Below, piece by piece: positions 9,471 through 17,234 of a stretch of DNA of 64,000 nt. The DNA comes from [Flavobacterium] thermophilum (GTDB taxonomy: Bacteria; Bacillota; Bacilli; Bacillales; Anoxybacillaceae), in the NCBI GenBank assembly GCA_900450595.1, contig UGGS01000001.1:2170001-2234000 (forward strand), in the 5' to 3' direction. A program made the translations under genes and the position numbers. Below the pieces are notes generated by a model, which saw nothing but the letters and a program-made list of their open reading frames with translations, searched no databases and was not told the origin of the DNA. How positions within the stretch are numbered: the first letter of the stretch is position 1; each line of letters opens with the position of its first letter.

Positions 9471-10691
9471 TTACAAAACTACTTGATCATCGGATAGTAT
9501 GTTTCTGTACTTTCTTATATCGGAATTTATCATCCAAAAGTTTGAAAATATTAAGAGTATCCCTGCTAAAATCAAGACAGTTCTCAACCCTAATATATCA
9601 CTCACTAAACCTCCAACCATTGAACCAAGGGGTATCATCCCCCATGTTATCATCATCATTACACCACTTATTTCCCCCCTTATATGAGAAGGGAGTATAA
9701 TTTGTTGAACCGTCATTCTCGCAATACTACCTATACTCCTCGCAGCATAACAGAAAATTATACCTGTTATAAAAACAAATATTCCTGCTTTTCCATAAGA
9801 AAATCCCATAAAAAGCAGGCCAAAACTCGGTATGATGGGACCAAAAATCATAACTGACAGCACATCAAATTTTTTTATCAATCTTGGGGTAATAAAAGAC
9901 CCTAATAATGCTCCGACTCCTCCTAAGGACAAAATTATGCCAGTTAAAGATTCACTAAGCTTCAAATCCTTAATTAAAAAAATGATAACAATTGCTCCGT
10001 ACATTGACATTGAAAAATTAATAGTACTGGTAGTAAGAACTATGGACTTTAAGATATTGTTTTTTAAGATATATTTTATATTCTTTATAATGTTTATTTT
10101 TCTTGTGCGTTCTACTGTCACCTTATTTGAATTTTTAATACCTAACATTAGAATCGAGCTTATTAATAATGAGCATGAAATAAATGTCATTGTCAACTCT
10201 TCTCCAAAAATCCCTATAACTACTCCACCTAATGCTGGACCTAATAAATTGGCACTAGATCTAGAAAATTGGAGTAAGCTGTTAATTCCTGCTAATTCAT
10301 CCTTACTATAAATATCAGGAATCCATGCTGTTAAAGTAGTTTCTATAATTACTATGACTAGTCCTATTAAAAAAATTATTAAAAAATAATTTAACTTAGT
10401 TAAATTTGAAGATAATGCTAAATATGCAAACATACCAAATAGAAGAGATTTAATAAGTAGAAGAGTTACCATCATATATTTTCTGTTCCACGAATCGGCT
10501 ATTAAACCTGCTATATAACCAAATATCAAAAATCCAATTGATGATAAAGAAATAGCAAAACCAATAGATGAGTTATTTAAATTTAATATATTGATACCTA
10601 AAATAGGAATTAAAATCATTAATATTTCTGTAGATAGAAGTCTTAATATTTCTGCGATTCCTATTTGGAAATTTTTTAATAAATTTTTCAT
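9471..10691 (-). CDS. MFS transporter, probable exporter of the RiPP cluster
   Basis: The 406-residue membrane protein has about 12 hydrophobic segments and the MFS loop-2/3 motif A (GYIAGLIADSWNRKYMM, residues about 58-74). The closest general type is the drug/macrolide-efflux branch of MFS. It is very AT-rich and AT-biased in codons, unlike the flanking chromosome. It is the last gene of the minus-strand cluster, 14 nt after the GST-PqqD gene. Export of the modified peptide, or self-protection, is inferred from the context; the substrate is unknown. Confidence 0.85.
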   Translation of the reverse strand: MKNLLKNFQIGIAEILRLLSTEILMILIPILGINILNLNNSSIGFAISLSSIGFLIFGYIAGLIADSWNRKYMMVTLLLIKSLLFGMFAYLALSSNLTKLNYFLIIFLIGLVIVIIETTLTAWIPDIYSKDELAGINSLLQFSRSSANLLGPALGGVVIGIFGEELTMTFISCSLLISSILMLGIKNSNKVTVERTRKINIIKNIKYILKNNILKSIVLTTSTINFSMSMYGAIVIIFLIKDLKLSESLTGIILSLGGVGALLGSFITPRLIKKFDVLSVMIFGPIIPSFGLLFMGFSYGKAGIFVFITGIIFCYAARSIGSIARMTVQQIILPSHIRGEISGVMMMITWGMIPLGSMVGGLVSDILGLRTVLILAGILLIFSNFWMINSDIRKYRNILSDDQVVL

Positions 10692-10705
10692 TGTTAAAAA
10701 CCTCG

Positions 10706-11767
10706 CTACAAAACATCAATTAAGCTATTTTCTACAACTCTGTTCGGATGTATCTTATTGAAGAAATCTTCTATATCTTTCAATATCGTTTTTTCATCGA
10801 CATCGTACTCATTTAAAACAGTTTTTGCTATCTCTTCTTTAGAATATCCTTTAAATGCCAAATTAAAGAATAATAAACCCACATCATCTTCTAAAATATG
10901 ATATACATCGTTTTCACAATTATGAATCATCCTTATTTCTTCCCAAATTCTATAGTGTCTTGCAATCCAAGTAGGAGAATTTTCTTTTGCCTCTTCCAGT
11001 AATTTATATGGTTGTTTCGCTTCCTCTAAATATAATTTTATGGATTCCCTATTAAGCAATGAATCTAAATAGTTGTTGACTTCGTTATTTGTAACTTTTA
11101 TATTCCATCCTCGAATTTGTTGAGCAATTGGTGCAAACATTGCATCAGCTAAAGAGAAGTCTCCAAATAAAAATTCCCCTGTCCAACCTTTTGCTTTTTT
11201 TCGGGCCAAAGTATTCTCTAATAATTCCAAAGTCTCTTTTAACTGTTCTAAAGCATCATTAGGTATTTCTTTTTGATTATTTTTTCTAAATGAGTTAGCA
11301 TAAGACATTCCACTCATTAATGGTAATAAATCAGCATGAATATGACTACTAAAAACTCGAATATCACTTCTCTTTACGATATCATCACTCAAAAGGCTAG
11401 GATAATCCTTGAAATTTTCTTCCAAATACTCAGATATAGCTAAAACATCACAAATTACAGCACCTGTTTCGGGATCTATTAAAATAGGTACTCTTGGTAA
11501 ATGCTCTACAATACTATTTTCTATTAACTGTGTATCATCAATGTTCAATAGTTGGGTTATTTGACATCCACAACCAGATGCAGGTTCTTTAGGCAAGTCA
11601 TAATCGTCCTTATCTTTTATTGGAATTATTCCATTTTTAGTAAATTTAATAGGCCAATCGAGTCCAGCAATAATTTCCCTATAAGGTATTTTTCTCTCTC
11701 TTAGAATAATAGATGCTCTCATGGACCAAGAGGAAAATTGTTTATCCCCTATAATTAACGTCAACAT
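10706..11767 (-). CDS. Glutathione-S-transferase-like protein fused to a PqqD-like (RRE) domain
   Basis: This is a 353-residue fusion. Residues 1-125 look like the GST thioredoxin-fold domain (SSWSMRASIILRERKIPY, then RVPILID with the cis-Pro), broken by a 40-50 residue insert carrying C66 and C68 (GCGC). Residues 126-260 are the helical GST domain (FGDFSLADAMFAPIAQQ). Residues about 285-340 (HILEDDVGLLFFNLAFKGYSKE and onward) resemble the PqqD/RiPP recognition element found at the start of the neighbouring maturase. The ATG at 11767 follows AGGGAGG, so the longer frame to 11875 is rejected. A role in modifying or carrying the peptide is inference; bacilli use bacillithiol rather than glutathione, so the thiol partner is open. 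Confidence 0.8.
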   Translation of the reverse strand: MLTLIIGDKQFSSWSMRASIILRERKIPYREIIAGLDWPIKFTKNGIIPIKDKDDYDLPKEPASGCGCQITQLLNIDDTQLIENSIVEHLPRVPILIDPETGAVICDVLAISEYLEENFKDYPSLLSDDIVKRSDIRVFSSHIHADLLPLMSGMSYANSFRKNNQKEIPNDALEQLKETLELLENTLARKKAKGWTGEFLFGDFSLADAMFAPIAQQIRGWNIKVTNNEVNNYLDSLLNRESIKLYLEEAKQPYKLLEEAKENSPTWIARHYRIWEEIRMIHNCENDVYHILEDDVGLLFFNLAFKGYSKEEIAKTVLNEYDVDEKTILKDIEDFFNKIHPNRVVENSLIDVL

Positions 11768-11789
11768 AAAATTCAACCTCCCTAAATCA

Positions 11790-13151
11790 TTAAACTGAAC
11801 ATTGCGACTTTGCAGATGAAGAAGGTTCAAAAAAGTAAGGTAAATGACATCCACCTCTACAACTATATAACTCACTACAACCCATACATGTATTACGTGG
11901 TGTAAGTACCTCGGAAACTTTCTTTGTCATTTTATTCCATATACTTTTTATCCCGTCTGTCGTTACATCACCAAAATATACATTGCTATGTGGACAATGT
12001 CTTAACTTACCATTAAAAGATATACTCCCCCAAACCAAACCAGCTTCACAGTGCCCTGATAATTGGCGTTTTCTTAAAGGTAAGGTCGGATCATCGGCAC
12101 TTAGAGGAGAATCCTCTATTGAAGTGCACATTTTTTGACCACATGGCCAAGCAATTACTAAATCATCATATTGTTTTTGTAATTCGTCAATCTGTTTCAT
12201 TAGTGGCAGCATATTTTCAATGGGCACGCCGTATTTATCATCATTTTTTCCAGTTGGTACATATCTCATAACACTAAAATACCTAGCTCCTCTATTATAC
12301 GCATCTTTCATTACATCAATTGCGCTGTTAAAATTCTCTTTTACTAAAGTCAGCTCTACAACAACTTCAATTCCTGTCTTTACAAGAGTTTCAATCGCAC
12401 TGACTGCTTTCTGATAAGCCATCTTATGTCCAGTTAGCAAATTATGTAGTCTCTTATCACCATGTAAAGAAATTAAAACCGTGCCCACATTGTATTTTTT
12501 AAAACGTTCTGCACGTTCAGGTGTTATAAAATGACCATTTGTAAACACTACTTGATAAAGACCCAAACTCCCCCCATATTCAAGAATTTCCTCTATATCA
12601 GGATGCAATAAAGTTTCTCCCCCACTATATCGCACTATGAAACAACCGTTTTCATTACATTCATCTAGAATCTTAAAGACTGTTTCTTTGGGAAGATGCT
12701 TTTGTGGCAACATTTTTATTTTCTTTTGAACATCCTCATCACTAAGATTAGGATCAATTTTCCAGACATTGTAGCAGAATCCGCAATTCCAGTTGCATAG
12801 GGAAGTTACCTCTATTTCAATGCGAAGAGGGAATTCTAGTAATTTATTATGCTTTTTTTCAATGTCCCACTCCCATACTTTTTCCTTATGTTCACAAATA
12901 TTTGATATAAATACAAATATATCATCTATTAACTCCTCTTCTTGAACATCATACTCTTGTAAAATGTAATTTTTGATATAGTTAATATCATGATTTTGAC
13001 GAATTAAAGATAATATTAACACACCTATGTCTCCATCTACTCTGTGAATGATACCAGTATTACTTTCGAACAATAGTCCTAGATCTTCCCTAAACTTCAT
13101 TTTTTTTATCTTTTCTATATATGGTATTAAACTTTCTATATACATGCTCAT
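11790..13151 (-). CDS. Radical SAM/SPASM peptide maturase with N-terminal PqqD-like domain, 5' end replaced by IS630
   Basis: The 453-residue frame as it now stands starts at an ATG inside the IS630 end. It has a PqqD-like RRE (residues about 20-88), the radical SAM cluster motif CNWNCGFC (C119, C123, C126), a GGETLLHPDIEE segment, and a C-terminal SPASM-type Cys set (CEAG, RHCPHS, CMGCSELYSCRGGC, QCSV) for auxiliary Fe-S clusters. The original start is at 14350 (ATG AGC CAA AAC TTA), after AAAGGAGG. Excising the 1197-bp IS and one TA joins it in frame. Such enzymes install thioether, C-C or epimer modifications on RiPP precursors; the chemistry here is unknown. Confidence 0.85.
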   Translation of the reverse strand: MSMYIESLIPYIEKIKKMKFREDLGLLFESNTGIIHRVDGDIGVLILSLIRQNHDINYIKNYILQEYDVQEEELIDDIFVFISNICEHKEKVWEWDIEKKHNKLLEFPLRIEIEVTSLCNWNCGFCYNVWKIDPNLSDEDVQKKIKMLPQKHLPKETVFKILDECNENGCFIVRYSGGETLLHPDIEEILEYGGSLGLYQVVFTNGHFITPERAERFKKYNVGTVLISLHGDKRLHNLLTGHKMAYQKAVSAIETLVKTGIEVVVELTLVKENFNSAIDVMKDAYNRGARYFSVMRYVPTGKNDDKYGVPIENMLPLMKQIDELQKQYDDLVIAWPCGQKMCTSIEDSPLSADDPTLPLRKRQLSGHCEAGLVWGSISFNGKLRHCPHSNVYFGDVTTDGIKSIWNKMTKKVSEVLTPRNTCMGCSELYSCRGGCHLPYFFEPSSSAKSQCSV

Positions 13152-14337
13152 TGAAAAGTTAACCTTCGCATAAGCGGTGCCCACTCTGGTTATACTGCTC
13201 CTAATGAAAAACATGGAAAAGGAGCGGAATTCTGCATGAAACGTCTCAAAATCACCAACGATCACGGATGGACACCTCGGACACTTCGCAAACAGGAACG
13301 GAAAATCAAAAACACCCTTCTTCGCCAACGTGTGATGGCCGTCCGCCTGGTCATGGAAGGCTATTTGGGCAAAGAGGTGGCCTCCATGGTCAACGTGTGC
13401 CGACAAACCGTTTCCCATTATGTGTCGCTGTTCAACGAAGGCGGTCTGGAGCTCTTGCTTCATCGGGATTTCGCCCCTGGGCGGGAGCCGTTTCTCACGG
13501 AAGAACAGCAAGAAAAGATCAAACAGCTTGTATTGACCACCACTCCCGCGGAACTGGGCTGGGACGTCGCTTCGGCGTGGAACACCAAACTCCTGCAATC
13601 CTATGTCGCAAAGCAATTCGGTGTTTCCATTTCCCGCGAAGCGTTGCGAAAACTCCTGCACCGCAAAGGGCTGTCGTGGACACGACCGACGTACACACTG
13701 GCGAAAGGAAATCCGGATGAGCAAAAGCAATTTGAAAAACAAATGGATCTGATAAAAAAAAACTTGATCACCAAGGAGACAGAAGATGCTGTTCTTCTGT
13801 ACATCGATGAAACCCATATCCGCTCTTACCATGTCTTGCGGTCCACATGGTCGGAAGTCGGCCGCCAAAAACAAGTGCCGACGTTTGGCCATCATGCCCA
13901 CGTATCGCTGTTTGGCGCGGTCAACGTCCATGATGGTGAAACGGTGCTTCATCAAACAACTGCCGCCAATGCTGCGACGTTCTTGGATTTCTTGAGAATG
14001 CTCAAAGAGCGCTATCCAGACCGTCTCATGGTCTTGGTGTTGGATAACGCCCGCATTCACCATGCCAAGATGGTCAAGGAGTTTTTGCGGGAAGAAGGGC
14101 AGTGTTTTCACTTTATTTACCTTCCTCCCTATTCGCCACAGCTGAACCCGATCGAACGCTTATGGAAATGGCTGAAAGATACGGTGATTGCCAATGTATT
14201 TCACAAGGATCGCAACGATATCATTCAAGCCATTACTCGGTTTGTCAACTACATCCACGAACGTCCGGAGGAAGTGCTGCAGCGCTTAGGGTGTGCAGGA
14301 TGACTGAGAAGTTAACTCTTCATGTTGCATGTATATA
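13137..14337 (+). mobile_element. IS630-family insertion sequence
   Basis: The element of 1197 bp (13139-14335) lies between duplicated TA dinucleotides (13137-13138, 14336-14337), as IS630/Tc1 elements do. Its ends TATACATGCTCATTG and TATACATGCAACATG share the outer TATACATGC and an inner GTTAAC. It is inserted in codon 5 of the radical SAM gene and encodes an intact transposase. Confidence 0.9.
13236..14303 (+). CDS. IS630-family transposase
   Basis: The 355-residue transposase has an N-terminal winged HTH (residues about 25-135, GKEVASMVNVCRQTVSHYV) and the DDE core: YIDETHIRS, LVLDNARIHH, and PYSPQLNPIERLWKWLK with the acidic residue of the NPIE motif. The frame is complete and opposite in direction to the interrupted maturase. 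Codon use and GC are closer to the host chromosome than to the RiPP genes around it, which suggests arrival after the cluster. Confidence 0.95.
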   Translation: MKRLKITNDHGWTPRTLRKQERKIKNTLLRQRVMAVRLVMEGYLGKEVASMVNVCRQTVSHYVSLFNEGGLELLLHRDFAPGREPFLTEEQQEKIKQLVLTTTPAELGWDVASAWNTKLLQSYVAKQFGVSISREALRKLLHRKGLSWTRPTYTLAKGNPDEQKQFEKQMDLIKKNLITKETEDAVLLYIDETHIRSYHVLRSTWSEVGRQKQVPTFGHHAHVSLFGAVNVHDGETVLHQTTAANAATFLDFLRMLKERYPDRLMVLVLDNARIHHAKMVKEFLREEGQCFHFIYLPPYSPQLNPIERLWKWLKDTVIANVFHKDRNDIIQAITRFVNYIHERPEEVLQRLGCAG

Positions 14338-14350
14338 AGTTTTGGCTCAT
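14338..14350 (-). pseudogene. Severed 5' end of the radical SAM gene
   Basis: ATGAGCCAAAACT, preceded by AAAGGAGGATAAT, is the original ribosome site and first codons of the maturase gene. The IS630 separates it from the rest. Joined to GAAAGTTTAATACC at 13136 through one TA, it reads MSQNLESLIPYIEKIKK without interruption. Confidence 0.85.
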
Positions 14351-14378
14351 ATTATCCTCCTTTACTATTGCAAATTAA

Positions 14379-14406
14379 GAGGAGGTCAACTATAGTTGCC
14401 CTCCTC
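14379..14406 (-). terminator. Hairpin between precursor and maturase genes
   Basis: GAGGAGGGCAAC-TATA-GTTGACCTCCTC on the minus strand gives a 12-bp stem with one G-T pair and no strong T run after it. In RiPP operons such a hairpin often limits read-through so that the precursor is made in excess. It may act as a leaky terminator or an mRNA stabiliser (inference). Confidence 0.55.
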
Positions 14407-14414
14407 CTATTAAA

Positions 14415-14489
14415 TTAGTTGCACTGTAAAGATGGTCCTTTTGCTGATTTAACAGTTGGACGTTTGTATTCTTTTTTTGCTTTTGCCAT
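14415..14489 (-). CDS. Candidate RiPP precursor peptide, 24 residues
   Basis: This short gene has a very strong ribosome site (AAAGGGGGGAG, 4 nt before the ATG). The peptide is basic, with seven Lys and one Arg. It begins MAKAKKEYKRPT, so residues 8-11 form a YxxP motif of the kind bound by RRE domains in lasso-peptide and related leaders, and it ends GPSLQCN with a single Cys at position 23. It is the first gene of the cluster, followed by a hairpin and then the maturase. Assignment as a precursor rests on size, motif and position; no homologue was searched for. Confidence 0.72.
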   Translation of the reverse strand: MAKAKKEYKRPTVKSAKGPSLQCN

Positions 14490-14515
14490 TATTCTCCCCC
14501 CTTTAGATTGTATGT

Positions 14516-14546
14516 ATATAAATAAGCGCTTAGCGCTTATTTATAT
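14516..14546. promoter_or_regulatory. Perfect 14-bp inverted repeat in the precursor leader
   Basis: ATATAAATAAGCGC-TTA-GCGCTTATTTATAT has 14-bp arms and a 3-nt centre. It lies 27 nt upstream of the precursor ATG and downstream of the promoter at 14596-14624. It could be a repressor operator or an RNA hairpin. On the plus strand a T-rich tract follows, so it may also terminate rightward transcripts. Confidence 0.6.
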
Positions 14547-14595
14547 CCCTTTTTTGTTTTTTATTTTTAAAATGATTATAATATTTGTTATTTAT

Positions 14596-14624
14596 ACTAT
14601 AATATGTAAATTAACGCAATTCAA
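14596..14624 (-). promoter_or_regulatory. Predicted promoter of the RiPP cluster
   Basis: Minus strand: -35 TTGAAT (14619-14624), 17-nt spacer, -10 TATAGT (14596-14601). It lies upstream of the inverted repeat and of the precursor gene in a very AT-rich region, which lowers certainty. Confidence 0.55.
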
Positions 14625-14812
14625 GTATATTTTTGCTTTTTTGCATTTATTTTTACTTTTTTTATATTAAACATAAAAAATGATTTTTATTGGTCAGGCG
14701 TGTTGATTATCCAATAAAATCCAAAGGGTATAGAAAAAAGAGCACCTTTCCTGTAGAATGTGAGTAGCGACACAAACAAACCCAGGAGGTGCTCTCTATG
14801 AACAAGCATACC

Positions 14813-15442
14813 CCGAGTTCGACAGTCACTAGGCAAACAAAATGCCTCTCGCCCCTTGATGCAAAAGGGACGAGAGACATTTGGGCACACTTTGGGCGTG
14901 TATCTAGGCGCGAGGATGGATGCCTAGGATCTTCAGAGGAGGCTCCAGCCCTAGAGCCACAAAGAGTTGAGCCTGTTTGGCCGTTAGTTCGGTTCGTTGA
15001 GAAAGGTCTCCGTTTTTGGAAGAAAAATGTCCAAGCATGAGACGCTCACACCCGTCTCTTACTTTCGGATATGATTCATGAGTCAGGGGAAAGGAATCGC
15101 AACTTTTGGCCAAACGCTCCAAGACAGCACAATCCACCTCGTCTTCGCACTCGAACGAATCCATCACCTTCGCTTTCGCATATTTGGCCTTCGGATCCCA
15201 ATTCGTTGTGAGCAAGCTGGAGATAGGCCACGGTCGTTCCGTCTTTGTTTTTGCGTGTGACTCGTCGTATGTACGTGCCTATATGATAAACGATATTGGG
15301 CTTTTTAAAAGAATAAATTGTCAAGTCGTGTGCCTATGAAATTTGGCGTTTTTTCCTAGGATCCGCATCACGAAACCCTTGATATAACAGCATTTTGGTC
15401 ATTTCCATTTGCCTAAAATGACCTCAAAACTGTCGAACTCGG
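14813..15442 (-). mobile_element. Internally deleted IS1634-like element
   Basis: It has perfect 14-bp inverted ends CCGAGTTCGACAGT (14813-14826 and 15429-15442) and a 7-bp target duplication GCATACC (14806-14812, 15443-15449). At 630 bp it is far shorter than a full family member. It carries only the N-terminal quarter of a transposase. It is inserted in the IS4 transposase gene. Confidence 0.82.
14904..15324 (-). pseudogene. IS1634-family transposase remnant, truncated and frameshifted
   Basis: One frame reads TYIRRVTRKNKDGTTVAYLQLAHNE, typical of the IS1634 N terminus but with the expected Met replaced by Thr. The frame then shifts near 15205 to WDPKAKYAKAKVMDSFECEDEVD and ends at 14904 inside the element. 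Most of the catalytic domain is gone. Confidence 0.75.
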
Positions 15443-16629
15443 GCATACCACACTCCCGAATTTGATGCAAAAACTTGTTTCGGATGAAGAGATTCAACTG
15501 ATTGCCGAAGCGGTTGGGTATCGTGATTCGTCTCGAACCTTTACGTTGCGCGAGTTGATTCACTTCTTCCTGCTGGCCGCCATGCATCAATGGAAAAGCT
15601 TTCGCCACGGAGCCGATGTGGGGCCTCTGTATGGATTGCCGCGATTCCATTATTCAACTGTATCCAAGAAAGCGAAAGAAGTTCCCTATGACATCATGAA
15701 ACGCTTGTTGGCGTTGATCATTTCCAAGTGCAACCGCCAAACCCGCCGTTCGCTTCGGTTTCCCAAACCGCTTCGGGTGGTGGATTCGACGACCGTCACA
15801 GTCGGGAAAAACCGCCTCCCATGGGCGCCGTATCACGGCGAACGCGCCGGAGTGAAGCTGCACGTCGCGTATTCGCCGGAATCCTCGCTGCCGGCAGACG
15901 TGGTGGAAACCATCGGACTGCGTCATGATGGCCCGGTGGGAGAACAGTTGACGAACGCTCAACAAGTGCTCGTGGAAGACCGGGCGTATTTCAAAATCGA
16001 ACGCCTCGATCGATTTGTGGAGCAGCATCAGCTCTTTGTCATTCGGATGAAGGACAACATCGAACTTCATCAGAAAAAAAGCTTGAAACGCCTTTCCAGC
16101 ACATCCTCATCGGTTCAAGCCGACTTCACGTGCCAGTTGGGGACGAAACAATGCCGCTCCACCAAGCGTCACCGGGTGGTGATCTTTCGAGATGCGAATG
16201 GCCGCGACATTCGGGTCGTGACGAACCTCTTCCATGCGTCTGCGGAAACCATTGCCGACATGTACCAACAACGTTGGACTGTTGAGGTCTTTTTCCGTTG
16301 GGTGAAGCAATATCTGAATGTCCCGACCTTGTTTGGCACGACGGAAAATGCGGTATACAACCAACTGTTTGCGGCGTTCATCGCGTATGTGTTGCTGCGA
16401 TGGCTGTATGATCAAACCAAAAAACAGACGAACGTCTCTCTTTCCTTCATTTCGTTCGTTCGCCGTTTTTTCTCTGGGCAGCTTCCTCTCGATTGGAAAT
16501 CCGGGATGGCCGCTGCTTTGTTTGAGTATGCCCAAATTTATGGAAGGCGTATGTATAATTTTGGATAATCAACACTCGTGCAATGATGCGATAGTATGAT
16601 TATTGCAATACATATACATGTATATGTAT

Positions 16630-17234
16630 AATACAGCGTGTATATGTGTACCCGTGGTGCTAGTTGAGCGTCAACGCTCCACTAGCCCAAGAACAACGAG
16701 AGAATGGGCCAATAAAATGCCATCAAGCGCTGTTTCAAATCCAGAAACCGAATTGGCACGAATTTCCGTAATCCGAAATGAATCCACTAAAACCGAGAAC
16801 GCAGTTTCGACGATTTTGCGTTTTTGCTTCATCCATTGTTTCCATTTTTTTGATTGCGCAACTCGTTGATTTTTCCGAGCAGGCGTCCAAAAAGCGATTT
16901 TGTATTCATCGTATAGTTTCTTTTGCAAGGCTTGGCTCACATATCCTTTGTCGCCAAGTGTATACGGATGAGGAAGTTGGGCCATCACGGTTTCCGCAGC
17001 TGTCCGGTCGTGGCAGGATGCTTCGGTCAGGACATATCCCATCGGAAGCGCTTGGTCGGTAATCTGAAGATGAAGCTTAAATCCATAGTAAGCCATCTTT
17101 TTGGATGCACAATACCCAATATCTGCGATTCCTTGAAATCGTTTGACGCGATACATTCGTGCGTGGTGGCAGAGTTCAATGGGTAAGCTATCCACCACCG
17201 CATAAGCGTGATGTTGTCCACGTTTGGCGATGAT
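16630..17234 (-). mobile_element. IS982-family fragment, truncated by IS256
   Basis: The fragment carries the 3' two thirds of an IS982-type transposase and its downstream end. Its 5' side stops exactly where the IS256 left end begins (17235). Confidence 0.65.
16671..17234 (-). pseudogene. IS982-family transposase, 5' truncated
   Basis: The remaining reading frame shows VVDSLPIELCHHARMYRVKRF, then IGYCASKKMAYYGFKLHL, GDKGYVS and KRKIVETAFSVL, which carry the three catalytic acidic residues of IS982 enzymes. The N-terminal domain and start codon are missing because the IS256 element abuts at 17235. Not functional by itself. Confidence 0.8.

Larger units (their letters stand above)
14798..16568 (+). 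pseudogene. IS4-family transposase interrupted by an IS1634-like element
   Basis: The N terminus MNKHT starts at 14798 after AGGAGG, and the frame resumes at 15450. Removing the inserted element and one GCATACC copy gives MNKHTTLPNLMQKLVSDEE and a 377-residue protein ending at 16568. The catalytic DDE domain shows VVDSTTV and the IS4 signature Y-2-R-3-E-6-K in YQQRWTVEVFFRWVK. The downstream part alone could be translated from codon 11, but without the normal start the element is probably inactive. Confidence 0.85.
14700..16575 (+). mobile_element. IS4-family insertion sequence carrying a nested IS1634-like remnant
   Basis: The terminal inverted repeat GTGTTGATTATCC is at 14700-14712 and, inverted, at 16563-16575. 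Inside is a YREK-type transposase gene, interrupted after codon 5 by the 630-bp element at 14813-15442. No clear target duplication is seen outside the ends. Confidence 0.8.

Noticed and set aside
11790..14111. One long minus-strand frame (773 codons) spanning the radical SAM gene and the IS630 element
   Set aside because: The upstream 320 codons are antisense to an intact IS630 transposase; the frame is open by chance across the IS. The IS boundaries and TA duplication show the true gene structure.
16605..16632. CATATACATGTATATG palindrome next to the IS4 right end
   Set aside because: Low-complexity alternating sequence between two IS fragments; no gene nearby that it could regulate.
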